A DNA stretch of 64,000 nt from Nocardioides luteus. Lineage in GTDB: Bacteria > Actinomycetota > Actinomycetes > Propionibacteriales > Nocardioidaceae. Made by a program: the position numbers and the translations under genes. Below are positions 19,907 to 28,219 of the stretch, in pieces (position 1 is the first letter of the stretch; every line of letters starts with the position of its first letter). The notes below the pieces were generated by a model. It made no database searches. It saw only the letters and a list, made by a program, of their open reading frames with translations, and was not told where the DNA came from. The stretch is from positions 2,224,501-2,288,500 of the forward strand of contig NZ_JADOVJ010000001.1 in NCBI RefSeq assembly GCF_015752315.1, given 5' to 3'.

Positions 19907-21718
19907 ATGCGATTGAAGAGAACAGTGATCGCCGCCAGCGCGATCGCTGCGCTGACGCTCACCGCTGCGTGTGGCGGCGGGAGCGGGAGCGGCGAGGACT
20001 CGACCGGCGAGTTCAAGGCCGGCGGCGGCGCCGGTGCCGGTAAGGACGCCACGGCGGAGGGCCCGCTGGCGATCCCGGACGACGCCAAGAAGGGTGGCAC
20101 CATCACGGTGCTGTCGAACAACGCACCGCACACCCTCGACCCGACCCGGACCTACTACACCGACTCCGGTGCGATCATGTCCGGCCTGGTGACCCGGTCG
20201 CTGACGCAGTACGTCTACGACGAGAAGAGTGGTGACTCGATCCTCGTCCCCGACCTCGCCACCGACCTCGGCCAGGTCTCCGAGGACGGCCTGACCTGGA
20301 CCTTCGAACTCAAGGACGGGCTCAAGTACGAGGACGGCACCGACGTCACCGCCGAGGACGTCGTCTACGGCATCAAGCGCTCCTTCGCCGTCGACACCCT
20401 GACCGACGGTCCGACGTACCAGCTGACCTTCTTCAAGGACGGCGACAAGTACAAGGGCCCGTTCGCGGACACCGACGCCGAGCTGAAGAAGCTCCCCGAC
20501 TACGACGCCGGCGCGGGCTGGTACGGCGGTGAGGACTACGACGGCGTCGAGGCCGACGGCAACAAGGTGATCATCCACCTCGCGCAGCCGTTCCCCGAGC
20601 TCGACTACTACGCCTCGTTCCCCGTCTTCTCGCCGATCCCGAAGGCCAAGGACAAGGACCCGCTGGCCTACGAGAGCCACCCGATGGCGACCGGCCCCTA
20701 CAAGTTCGAGTCCTACAAGCCCGGCGTCTCGCTGAAGCTGGTCAAGAACGACCAGTGGGACGCCGACTCCGACCCCGGCCGCTTCCAGGCCGCCGACGCC
20801 TTCGACTTCCGGTTCGCTCAGGACACCGCGAAGCTCGAGAACCAGATCCTCGGCGACAAGGGCGCGGCGCAGACGATGATGACGTACGACGACGTCACGC
20901 CTCCGACCTACAAGTCGATCAAGGAGAGCGCGCCGGACAACCTCATCGAGGGCACCTCGCCGTGCACCTACATGTACCGCCCGGACCAGACCAAGATCAA
21001 GGACAAGAAGATCCGCGAGGCCATCAGCTGGGCCTACCCCTACCAGGCTGCCTGGAAGGCCTCCGGCGAGATCGTCGGCGTCACCATCCAGCCCGGCACC
21101 TCGCTCCTGCCTCCGGGCACCGCGGGCCGTGTCGAGTACCAGTACCCGAAGGGCCAGGACGGTCAGACCACCGACCCGGAGAAGGCCAAGGCGCTCCTGG
21201 AGGAGGCCGGTGCTGTCGGCTTCGAGCTGAAGTGGCACTACCAGCGTGACGACGAGAACTCGGTGGCCAAGAAGGACCAGATGGTCAAGGGCTTCGAGGC
21301 GGCCGGCTTCAAGGCGACCCCGGTGGCCTCGACCGACGAGACCTACCGCGACGACGAGAGCAACCTGGACGCCCCGGTCAACCTCCGCTACGGCGGCTGG
21401 TGCTCCGACTGGCCCTCGGGTGGCTCGTGGTTCCCGGCGCAGTGGATCGGCTCCAACGCCAACAAGGCGGGTATGCCGAACCCGACCAACTTCAAGGAGG
21501 CCGACGCCGACGCGAAGCAGGCGGAGATCCTGAAGATGGACGCCGACGAGGTGCCCGCTGCCTGGGGCGAGTTCGACAAGTGGATGCAGGAGACCTACAT
21601 GGTCGAGATCAACGCCGGCTACGACGCGAACGCCTTCATCAAGGGCTCGCAGGTCGGCGGGGTCGTCAACGACCCGGTCAAGGGCATGCCGAGCTTCTCC
21701 ATCATGTACCTCAAGTGA
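19907..21718 (+). CDS. Peptide-binding lipoprotein of ABC importer (cassette 2)
   Basis: A 603-residue family 5 solute-binding lipoprotein. The signal peptide MRLKRTVIAASAIAALTLTA precedes lipobox TAAC with Cys22. A Gly/Ser/Ala-rich linker (about 23-50) leads into the binding domain, with LTWTFELKDGLKYEDGTDVT. It is clearly related to the cassette 1 protein but longer and diverged, suggesting a different peptide preference. ATG 19907 follows AAGGTGGAGA. An in-frame upstream extension through the permease end is not used. A perfect hairpin starts 6 bases after the stop. Confidence 0.92.
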   Translation: MRLKRTVIAASAIAALTLTAACGGGSGSGEDSTGEFKAGGGAGAGKDATAEGPLAIPDDAKKGGTITVLSNNAPHTLDPTRTYYTDSGAIMSGLVTRSLTQYVYDEKSGDSILVPDLATDLGQVSEDGLTWTFELKDGLKYEDGTDVTAEDVVYGIKRSFAVDTLTDGPTYQLTFFKDGDKYKGPFADTDAELKKLPDYDAGAGWYGGEDYDGVEADGNKVIIHLAQPFPELDYYASFPVFSPIPKAKDKDPLAYESHPMATGPYKFESYKPGVSLKLVKNDQWDADSDPGRFQAADAFDFRFAQDTAKLENQILGDKGAAQTMMTYDDVTPPTYKSIKESAPDNLIEGTSPCTYMYRPDQTKIKDKKIREAISWAYPYQAAWKASGEIVGVTIQPGTSLLPPGTAGRVEYQYPKGQDGQTTDPEKAKALLEEAGAVGFELKWHYQRDDENSVAKKDQMVKGFEAAGFKATPVASTDETYRDDESNLDAPVNLRYGGWCSDWPSGGSWFPAQWIGSNANKAGMPNPTNFKEADADAKQAEILKMDADEVPAAWGEFDKWMQETYMVEINAGYDANAFIKGSQVGGVVNDPVKGMPSFSIMYLK

Positions 21719-21723
21719 GGTGA

Positions 21724-21758
21724 GCCGGCCGGCGTGGGCGATCCCCACGCCGGCCGGC
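21724..21758 (+). terminator. Hairpin after binding-protein gene (cassette 2)
   Basis: A perfect 15-bp stem, GCCGGCCGGCGTGGG (21724-21738) against its complement (21744-21758), with a five-base loop. It starts six bases after the stop and probably limits read-through into the permease, like the pair at 15137-15206. Confidence 0.7.
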
Positions 21759-21824
21759 CCCCGGAATTCGGAAACACCGGGCCAGCGCCCGCGCACATCT
21801 TCTAGGAAGCGAGACCTCCGTCCC

Positions 21825-22817
21825 ATGATCGGTTTTGTCGTACGCCGGCTGATCTCGGCACTTCTGGTGCTGTTCGTCATCTCGGTGGCGGTGGTCGCGC
21901 TCTTCACCTATGGCCCGAGCGACCCGGCGGACGCGATGTGCCCCGAGCCCAAGTGCACCGCCGAGCGCCAGGACGCGATCCGGGAGGCGCTCAACCTGGA
22001 GGCGCCGATCTACGTCCAGTACGGCGAGTACATGTCCGGGATCGTCAACGGCCGCCAGATCGCGTTCGGCTCCGAGGCGTACGACTGCGAAGCGCCGTGC
22101 TTCGGGGTCAGCTTCATCTACCGCGTCAACGTCTGGGACGACATCAAGGACCGGATCGGGCCGACCGTCTCGGTCGCGGTCGGAGCCGGTGCCACGATCC
22201 TGCTCATCGGGGTGCCGATCGGGATGTTCGCGGCCAGACGCCGCGGGACCTCGGCCGACAAGGCCGTCATCGGCGCGACCCTCGTGATCGAGTCGATTCC
22301 CTACTATCTGTTCGTCCTGCTCGCCTTCCTCTATCTGGCGGTCGGGGCCGGGATCTTCCCGCAGGACGGCTACCACCCGCTGACCGACTCGCCCCTGAAG
22401 TGGGCCTGGGCACTGCTGCTGCCCTGGCTCGCGCTCGGGCTGGTGAACTCCTCCAAGTACGCCCGGTTCACCCGTGGCTCGATGATCGAGGCGTTCAACG
22501 AGGACTACGTCCGCACCGCGAGGTCCAAGGGTCTGCCCGAGCGGACGATCGTCAACAAGCACGCGCTGCGCGCGGCGGTCGTGCCGATCGTGACCATCTT
22601 CGGTCTCGACTTCGGCGCCCTGCTGACCGGCACGATCTTCACCGAGAAGATCTTCGGCATCAACGGCCTCGGCCTCCGCGCCCTCGACGCCGTCGGGCAG
22701 AGCGACCTCCCGGTCATCGAGGCGACCACCCTGATCTCCGCCGCCATCATCGTGCTCACCAACCTCGTGGTGGACATGTTCTACAGCGTGCTCGACCCCC
22801 GCGTACGCCTCACCTGA
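21825..22817 (+). CDS. Oligopeptide ABC transporter permease, DppB-like (cassette 2)
   Basis: A 330-residue DppB-type permease. It has an N-terminal helix RRLISALLVLFVISVAVVAL (about 7-26), an external segment with two cysteine pairs (CPEPKC and CEAPC), four or five further helices, and the EAA loop NEDYVRTARSKGLPERTIVNKHALRAAV. It ends in DMFYSVLDPRVRLT. The cysteine layout mirrors the cassette 1 DppB, supporting common origin by duplication. ATG 21825 begins at the membrane segment; the longer in-frame extension lacks homology. No ATPase gene follows. Confidence 0.9.
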   Translation: MIGFVVRRLISALLVLFVISVAVVALFTYGPSDPADAMCPEPKCTAERQDAIREALNLEAPIYVQYGEYMSGIVNGRQIAFGSEAYDCEAPCFGVSFIYRVNVWDDIKDRIGPTVSVAVGAGATILLIGVPIGMFAARRRGTSADKAVIGATLVIESIPYYLFVLLAFLYLAVGAGIFPQDGYHPLTDSPLKWAWALLLPWLALGLVNSSKYARFTRGSMIEAFNEDYVRTARSKGLPERTIVNKHALRAAVVPIVTIFGLDFGALLTGTIFTEKIFGINGLGLRALDAVGQSDLPVIEATTLISAAIIVLTNLVVDMFYSVLDPRVRLT

Positions 22818-22837
22818 GCGTTGTCGGTGCCGGCCAC

Positions 22838-22843
22838 TAGGGT
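22838..22843 (+). promoter_or_regulatory. -10 element for a leaderless rarA transcript
   Basis: TAGGGT lies six bases before the rarA GTG (22850), and no ribosome binding site is present. The spacing indicates a leaderless mRNA. Confidence 0.55.
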
Positions 22844-22849
22844 TGGCGT

Positions 22850-24196
22850 GTGGATGGGTTGTTCGAGATGGGCGCTGCCGGCGCCTCACGTGGCGGGTCG
22901 CTGAGCCACAGCGACCATGCGGCCGCGCCGCTGGCGGTGCGGATGCGGCCGCGTACGCTCGAGGAGCTGGTGGGGCAGAGCTCGCTGCGCGCGGCCGGGT
23001 CGCCGCTGCACCAGGTCGTCGAGGGCGGGCAGTCGCTCTCGCTGCTGCTGTGGGGACCGCCGGGGACGGGGAAGACCACCATCGCCTCCATCGTGAGCCG
23101 CTCCACCGACCGGCGCTTCGTCGAGATCTCCGCGGTCTCGGCCGGGGTCAAGGAGGTCCGGGCCGCGATCGACTCCGCCCGGGCCGAGCTGGTCGCGACC
23201 GGCAAGGAGACGGTGCTCTTCGTCGACGAGGTGCACCGGTTCAGCAAGGCGCAGCAGGACGCGCTGCTGCCGGGCGTGGAGAACCGCTGGGTCACGCTGG
23301 TCGCCGCCACCACGGAGAACCCCTTCTTCTCGGTGATCTCGCCGCTGCTGTCCCGCTCGCTGCTGCTGCGGCTGGAGTCGCTGACCGACGACGACATCCG
23401 TGGCGTACTCCTGCGGGCGTTGGAGGACGAGCGCGGCCTGGGTGGCTCGGTGACGATCTCCGACGAGGCGCTGGACCATCTCGTCCGCCTCGCCGGTGGC
23501 GACGCGCGACGGTCGCTGACCTATCTGGAGGCGGCCGCGGGCGCCGCGTCCGAGGGGGAGATCACCCTGGAGGCCGCCGAGCGCGCGGTGGACCAGGCCG
23601 CGGTGCGCTACGACCGCCAGGGCGACCAGCACTACGACGTGGTCAGCGCCTTCATCAAGTCGGTGCGCGGCTCGGACGCAGACGCGGCGCTGCACTACCT
23701 GGCCCGGATGATCGAGGCGGGGGAGGACCCCCGGTTCATCGCCCGCCGGCTGATGATCCTCGCCTCCGAGGACATCGGCCTGGCCGACTCGACGGCCCTG
23801 CAGACGGCGGTCGCCGCCGCCCAGACGGTGCAGCTGATCGGGATGCCCGAGGCCCAGCTCACCCTCGCGCACGCGACGATCGCGCTCGCGGTGGCGCCCA
23901 AGTCCAACGCGGTGACCAACGCCATCTTCGCCGCCCGCGCCGATGTCGCCGCCGGGAAGATCGGCAACGTCCCGCCGCACCTGCGCGATGCCCACTACGA
24001 GGGTGCGAAGAAGATCGGGCACGGCGAGGCCTACAAGTACGCTCACGACGAGCCGTTCGGGATCGCGACCCAGCAGTACGCGCCGGAGGCGGTGGCCGAT
24101 GCGGAGTACTACCGGCCGACGACCCACGGAGCCGAGGCCGGAGTGAAGGAACGTTGGGAGCGTGTCCGGAAAATCGTGCGCGGACAGGATGGATAG
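22850..24196 (+). CDS. rarA: Replication-associated recombination protein A (MgsA/RarA AAA ATPase)
   Basis: A 448-residue AAA+ ATPase of the RarA/MgsA/WRNIP1 family, acting at stalled replication forks. Walker A GPPGTGKT is at 69-76 and Walker [10 protein letters not shown] at about 123-131, followed by sensor 1 AATTENP. The C-terminal half has the family's tetramerisation region with SEDIGLAD and [16 protein letters not shown]. The first codon is GTG, fixed by the leaderless promoter. The position before alaS is conserved in actinobacteria. The stop codon TAG forms part of the -10 element of the next gene. Confidence 0.95.
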   Translation: MDGLFEMGAAGASRGGSLSHSDHAAAPLAVRMRPRTLEELVGQSSLRAAGSPLHQVVEGGQSLSLLLWGPPGTGKTTIASIVSRSTDRRFVEISAVSAGVKEVRAAIDSARAELVATGKETVLFVDEVHRFSKAQQDALLPGVENRWVTLVAATTENPFFSVISPLLSRSLLLRLESLTDDDIRGVLLRALEDERGLGGSVTISDEALDHLVRLAGGDARRSLTYLEAAAGAASEGEITLEAAERAVDQAAVRYDRQGDQHYDVVSAFIKSVRGSDADAALHYLARMIEAGEDPRFIARRLMILASEDIGLADSTALQTAVAAAQTVQLIGMPEAQLTLAHATIALAVAPKSNAVTNAIFAARADVAAGKIGNVPPHLRDAHYEGAKKIGHGEAYKYAHDEPFGIATQQYAPEAVADAEYYRPTTHGAEAGVKERWERVRKIVRGQDG

Positions 24197-24199
24197 GGT
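24194..24199 (+). promoter_or_regulatory. -10 element overlapping the rarA stop
   Basis: TAGGGT starts with the rarA stop codon and lies nine bases before ATG 24209. It probably drives the genes from 24209 to alaS as a nearly leaderless transcript. Confidence 0.45.
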
Positions 24200-24208
24200 A
24201 GGTCCACC

Positions 24209-24754
24209 ATGACGATCTCGAGCATGCCCGGCTGGGCGCTGGCGGCGGCACTGGCCGCGGTGGGGGTTCTGGTCCTCATCTCGCTGGTGGCCGTGCTGCT
24301 CGCGCTCGGGGCACGGCGCCGCGCTCGGCTGAGGCTCGAGGCGGCCGAGGCCAGCGAGGCCGAGCTGCGTGAGCGGCTCGAGGCGCTGGAGAAGCGGCTG
24401 GCGCAGCCCGAGGTCAGGCGACGAGGCCGGGACGAGAAGGAGTACGTCATCACCTCCCTGGGGGAGGACGGCGAGCCTGCCGAGGTGGAGCAGGTGGTGC
24501 AGCGTACGTTGACCGCACCGGCCTTCGCGGACGCCGTCTTCCGGGAGACGATGGTGCACAGCGCCGCGCTGGTCCACGGGGTGCGCCGGGCGCTCTCGCC
24601 CGAGGTGCGGTTCAAGATCCGCTACGAGATGCACCGCGAGGTCAAGCGGGCACGCAAGGACCGGAAGAGCGAGATGCGCGAGGCGCTGCGGGAGTACCGA
24701 GCGCGCCAGCGCGAGGCAGTTGACGAGGACGTACGTATGGAGGACACCCGATGA
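24209..24754 (+). CDS. Membrane-anchored coiled-coil protein, unknown function
   Basis: A 181-residue protein with one N-terminal membrane helix (about residues 9-33). A charged coiled coil follows (about 37-67, AEASEAELRERLEALEKRL), then a globular segment with YVITSLGEDG and a basic helical C-terminus (KRARKDRKSEMREALREY). I do not recognise a named family. It sits where other actinobacteria often encode a DUF948-type membrane protein before the DUF6167 gene and alaS, so it may be a positional counterpart. The stop overlaps the next start as ATGA. Confidence 0.75.
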   Translation: MTISSMPGWALAAALAAVGVLVLISLVAVLLALGARRRARLRLEAAEASEAELRERLEALEKRLAQPEVRRRGRDEKEYVITSLGEDGEPAEVEQVVQRTLTAPAFADAVFRETMVHSAALVHGVRRALSPEVRFKIRYEMHREVKRARKDRKSEMREALREYRARQREAVDEDVRMEDTR

Positions 24755-25065
24755 GGGGCGCGATCTGGTTCGTGGTCGGTGCGGGCGCGGGCGTGTACGC
24801 GATGGTCAAGGGACGCCGCGCCGCCGAGGCGTTCACCGCCGACGGGCTGCGTGACCGGGCCCAGGCGATCGGGGTCGGCGCGCGGATCTTCCGCGAGGAG
24901 CTGGCCCAGGGCAAGGCGGAGAAGGAGCTCGAGCTGCGCGAGTGGATCGAGGCGAAGACCGCAGGTCCGAAACAGATTGGCGCCACGGGCGCCGAGCAGC
25001 AGAGACTTGGACTGAACGGGCCAACCGAGGACCCGAGGAAGAACACGGAAGGTAGTACCCCCTGA
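24751..25065 (+). CDS. DUF6167-like small membrane-associated protein
   Basis: A 104-residue protein. The N-terminal segment IWFVVGAGAGVYAMVKGRRAAE (about 4-25) is hydrophobic and glycine-rich, probably one membrane helix. Residues 28-68 are an amphipathic, charged helix, and the tail is polar. This matches the small DUF6167-type proteins found directly before alaS in actinobacteria; the name is from memory of that context. It overlaps both neighbours (ATGA upstream, TGATG with alaS), so it is translationally coupled to alaS. Function is unknown. Confidence 0.75.
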   Translation: MRGAIWFVVGAGAGVYAMVKGRRAAEAFTADGLRDRAQAIGVGARIFREELAQGKAEKELELREWIEAKTAGPKQIGATGAEQQRLGLNGPTEDPRKNTEGSTP

Positions 25066-27749
25066 TGGAGTGGTTGAGCACGGCGGAGATCCGCCGCCGT
25101 TTCACGGCGCATTTCGCCGAGAACACCGAGATCGGCGAGCACACGGTGGTGCCGTCGGCATCGCTCCTGCTCGACGACCCCAACCTGCTCTTCGTCAACG
25201 CAGGCATGGTGCCCTTCAAGCCGTTCTTCCTCGGTCAGGCGACCCCTCCCTACCCGCGGGCGACGTCGGTGCAGAAGTGCATCCGTACGCCCGACATCGA
25301 GGAGGTCGGCAAGACCACCCGGCACGGCACCTTCTTCGAGATGTGCGGCAACTTCTCCTTCGGTGACTACTTCAAGGAGGGCGCCATCACGCTCGCCTGG
25401 GAGCTGGTCACCAAGTCGGTCGCCGACGGTGGTTTCGGCTTCGACGAGTCGGTCCTCTACCCCTCGGTGCTCAACGGTGACGAGGAGGCGGTCGCGCTCT
25501 GGAAGAAGGTCTCCGGCCTGCCCGACGACCGCATCGTCCGGCTGCCCCCGAGCGAGAACTACTGGTCGATGGGCGTGCCCGGCCCGGGCGGCCCGTGCTC
25601 GGAGATCCTGATCGACCGCGGTCCCGAGTTCGGCGCCGACCGCGACTGGGACGCCGGCGACCGCTACCTGGAGTTCTGGAACCTCGTCTTCATGCAGGAC
25701 AACGTCGTCGCGGCGCGGTCCAAGTACGACGTCGACATCGACGGCCCGCTCGCCCAGACCGGCATCGACACCGGCCTCGGGCTCGAGCGCGTCGCCTACC
25801 TCATGCAGGGCAAGTCCAACATGTATGAGACCGACGTCGTCTTCCCGGTCATCGAGAAGGCGATGGAGCTGACCGGGAAGAAGTACGGCGCGGCCTACGA
25901 GGACGACGTCCGCTTCCGCGTGGTCGCCGACCACGTGCGCTCCTCCCTGATGCTCATCGGCGACGGTGTCACCCCGGGCAACGAGGGCCGCGGCTACGTG
26001 CTGCGCCGGCTGATGCGCCGCGCGATCCGCAACATGCGGCTGCTCGGCTACGAGGACCCGGCGATGCCCGAGCTGCTGCCGATCTCCCGCGACAAGATGG
26101 GGGAGACCTACACCGACCTCCACACCGAGTGGGACCGGATCAAGCGCGTCGCCGACGCCGAGGAGGAGGCCTTCCGCAAGACCCTCGCGGCCGGCACCCA
26201 GATCTTCGACCTGGCCGCGACCGAGGTGAAGTCGAGCGGATCCACCACGTTCACCGGTGACAAGGCGTTCCAGCTCCACGACACGTACGGCTTCCCGATC
26301 GACCTCACCCTCGAGATGGCCGCCGAGGCGGGCCTCGAGGTCGACGAGGCCGGCTTCCGCGGTCTGATGACCGAGCAGCGCGAGCGGGCCAAGGCCGACG
26401 CGCGCGCCAAGAAGGGCCAGCACGCCGACCTGACGGTCTACCGCGGCATCCTGGACACCAACGGGCCGACCGACTGGCAGGCCTACACGACCCTCGACAC
26501 CGAGTCGAAGCCGGTGGCGCTCCTGCGGGAGGGCAAGCCGGTCGACGTGCTCGGGCCCGAGGAGATCGGCGAGATCGTCCTCGACCGCACCCCGTTCTAC
26601 GCCGAGTCCGGTGGCCAGTCCGCCGACGCGGGCATCATCGAGTTCGACGGTGGCCGGCTCGAGGTCGTCGACGTGCAGCGGCCGGTCAAGGGCCTCGTGG
26701 TGCACCAGGTCCGCGTCGTCGACGGCGAGTTCCACGGCGGCGAGTCGCTCGTGCACGCGAAGGTCGACCCGGAGTGGCGTCTCGGCGCCCGCCAGGCCCA
26801 CTCCGGCACCCACGTGGTGCACGCGGCGCTGCGCGAGGTGCTCGGTCCGACCGCGCTGCAGTCTGGCTCGTTCAACCGCCCCGGCTACCTGCGTCTCGAC
26901 TACGGCTGGACCAAGGGCCTGACCCCGGAGCAGATGCACGAGATCGAGGAGGTCTCCAACAACGCGCTGCGTGCCGACCTGCCGGTCTCCTGGGACTACA
27001 TGACTCTCCCGCAGGCCAAGGAGTGGGGAGCGATCGCGCTCTTCGGCGAGACCTACGACGACTCCAAGGTGCGCGTCGTCGAGATCGGCGGCCCCTGGTC
27101 GCGCGAGCTGTGCGGTGGCACCCACGTCGACCACTCCGCCCAGATCGGCACCATCGTGGTCACCTCGGAGGCCTCGGTCGGCTCCGGCAACCGCCGTATC
27201 GAGGCCTACACGGGCGTGGAGGGCTTCAAGTACCTCGCCCGCGAGCGCGACGTGGTCTCCGAGCTCAACTTGCTGCTCAAGACGAAGTCCGACGACGTCG
27301 TCGGCCGGGTCTCCGACCTCATGGAGCGGCTCAAGGCCGCCGAGAAGGAGATCGCCCGGGCGCGTACGGCGCAGCTGCTCGCCTCCGGCGGCTCGATCGC
27401 GGCCTCCGCGGTCGACGTCAACGGCGTCCAGGTCGTCGCCCAGCGGGTCCCGGGCGTGGGCGGCGGCGACGCGCGTACGCTCGCGCAGGACGTACGCTCC
27501 CGGCTCGGTGACGCGCCGGCGGCCGTCGTGCTCTTCGGCGACGCCGACGACAAGGTCGCCGTCGTGGCCGCGGTCAACCCGGCCGGCATCGCCAAGGGCG
27601 TCAAGGCCGGCGACCTGATCAAGGAGCTGGCGCCGGTCGTCGGTGGGCGCGGTGGCGGCAAGCCCGACTTCGCCCAGGGCGGTGGCACCGAGGTCGGCAG
27701 GATCGACGAGGCGGTCGCCAAGGTCAAGAGCCTGGTGGCCGGAGCCTGA
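25065..27749 (+). CDS. alaS: Alanyl-tRNA synthetase
   Basis: AlaRS (894 aa) charges tRNA-Ala and clears mischarged Ser and Gly. The class II catalytic domain fills the first 250 residues, with FVNAGMVPFKPFFLG and GTFFEMCGNFSFGDYFK. The editing domain carries both zinc-binding motifs, HSGTHVVHAAL near residue 579 and CGGTHVDHS near 683. The C-terminal domain ends with the glycine-rich GGRGGGKPDFAQGGG. All domains are complete. The start shares one base with the upstream stop, and the stop shares one base with ruvX. Confidence 0.97.
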   Translation: MEWLSTAEIRRRFTAHFAENTEIGEHTVVPSASLLLDDPNLLFVNAGMVPFKPFFLGQATPPYPRATSVQKCIRTPDIEEVGKTTRHGTFFEMCGNFSFGDYFKEGAITLAWELVTKSVADGGFGFDESVLYPSVLNGDEEAVALWKKVSGLPDDRIVRLPPSENYWSMGVPGPGGPCSEILIDRGPEFGADRDWDAGDRYLEFWNLVFMQDNVVAARSKYDVDIDGPLAQTGIDTGLGLERVAYLMQGKSNMYETDVVFPVIEKAMELTGKKYGAAYEDDVRFRVVADHVRSSLMLIGDGVTPGNEGRGYVLRRLMRRAIRNMRLLGYEDPAMPELLPISRDKMGETYTDLHTEWDRIKRVADAEEEAFRKTLAAGTQIFDLAATEVKSSGSTTFTGDKAFQLHDTYGFPIDLTLEMAAEAGLEVDEAGFRGLMTEQRERAKADARAKKGQHADLTVYRGILDTNGPTDWQAYTTLDTESKPVALLREGKPVDVLGPEEIGEIVLDRTPFYAESGGQSADAGIIEFDGGRLEVVDVQRPVKGLVVHQVRVVDGEFHGGESLVHAKVDPEWRLGARQAHSGTHVVHAALREVLGPTALQSGSFNRPGYLRLDYGWTKGLTPEQMHEIEEVSNNALRADLPVSWDYMTLPQAKEWGAIALFGETYDDSKVRVVEIGGPWSRELCGGTHVDHSAQIGTIVVTSEASVGSGNRRIEAYTGVEGFKYLARERDVVSELNLLLKTKSDDVVGRVSDLMERLKAAEKEIARARTAQLLASGGSIAASAVDVNGVQVVAQRVPGVGGGDARTLAQDVRSRLGDAPAAVVLFGDADDKVAVVAAVNPAGIAKGVKAGDLIKELAPVVGGRGGGKPDFAQGGGTEVGRIDEAVAKVKSLVAGA

Positions 27750-28219
27750 TGCGTCACGGCGTACGCCTCGGTCTCGATCCTGGCGACGCCCGGATCGGCG
27801 TCGCCAGGAGTGACCCCACGGGGTTCCTGGCGACGCCGCTCGAGACGGTCAAGAAGGGCCGCGGGGATCTCGCGCGGCTGCAGGCGATCGTCGCCGAGAT
27901 CGGCGAGGAGTCGACGATGCTCGAGGTGGTCGTCGGGCTGCCCCGCTCCCTCAAGGGAGGCGAGAATCCGGCGACTGCTAAGGTCCGGGACTTCGCCGCG
28001 TCGTTGGCGCGGCGAGTGGCCCCGGTCCCGGTTCGTCTCGTCGACGAGCGGCTCACCACTGTTTCTGCGGAGGCTATGCTCCGAGACCGAGGTCGCAAGG
28101 GTCAGGACCGTCGAGCAGTTGTCGACATGGCCGCGGCGGTTGTGATCCTGCAACACGCATTGGACAGTGAGCGCGCTTCGGGGGCCGCGCCTGGAGAGAT
28201 CGTTGAGGTCGGTCATTGA
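27749..28219 (+). CDS. ruvX: Putative pre-16S rRNA nuclease / Holliday junction resolvase-like RuvX (YqgF)
   Basis: A 156-residue RNase H-fold protein of the YqgF/RuvX family. The first catalytic aspartate lies in LGLDPGDARIGVARSD (about residues 7-22). VVVGLPRSLKGGENPAT and the later VRLVDERLTTVSAE and DRRAVVDMAAAVVILQ motifs are all present. Members mature the 16S rRNA 5' end and have been proposed to resolve Holliday junctions. The alaS-ruvX-mltG-aroE order is conserved. The stop overlaps the TTG start of mltG. Confidence 0.93.
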   Translation: MRHGVRLGLDPGDARIGVARSDPTGFLATPLETVKKGRGDLARLQAIVAEIGEESTMLEVVVGLPRSLKGGENPATAKVRDFAASLARRVAPVPVRLVDERLTTVSAEAMLRDRGRKGQDRRAVVDMAAAVVILQHALDSERASGAAPGEIVEVGH

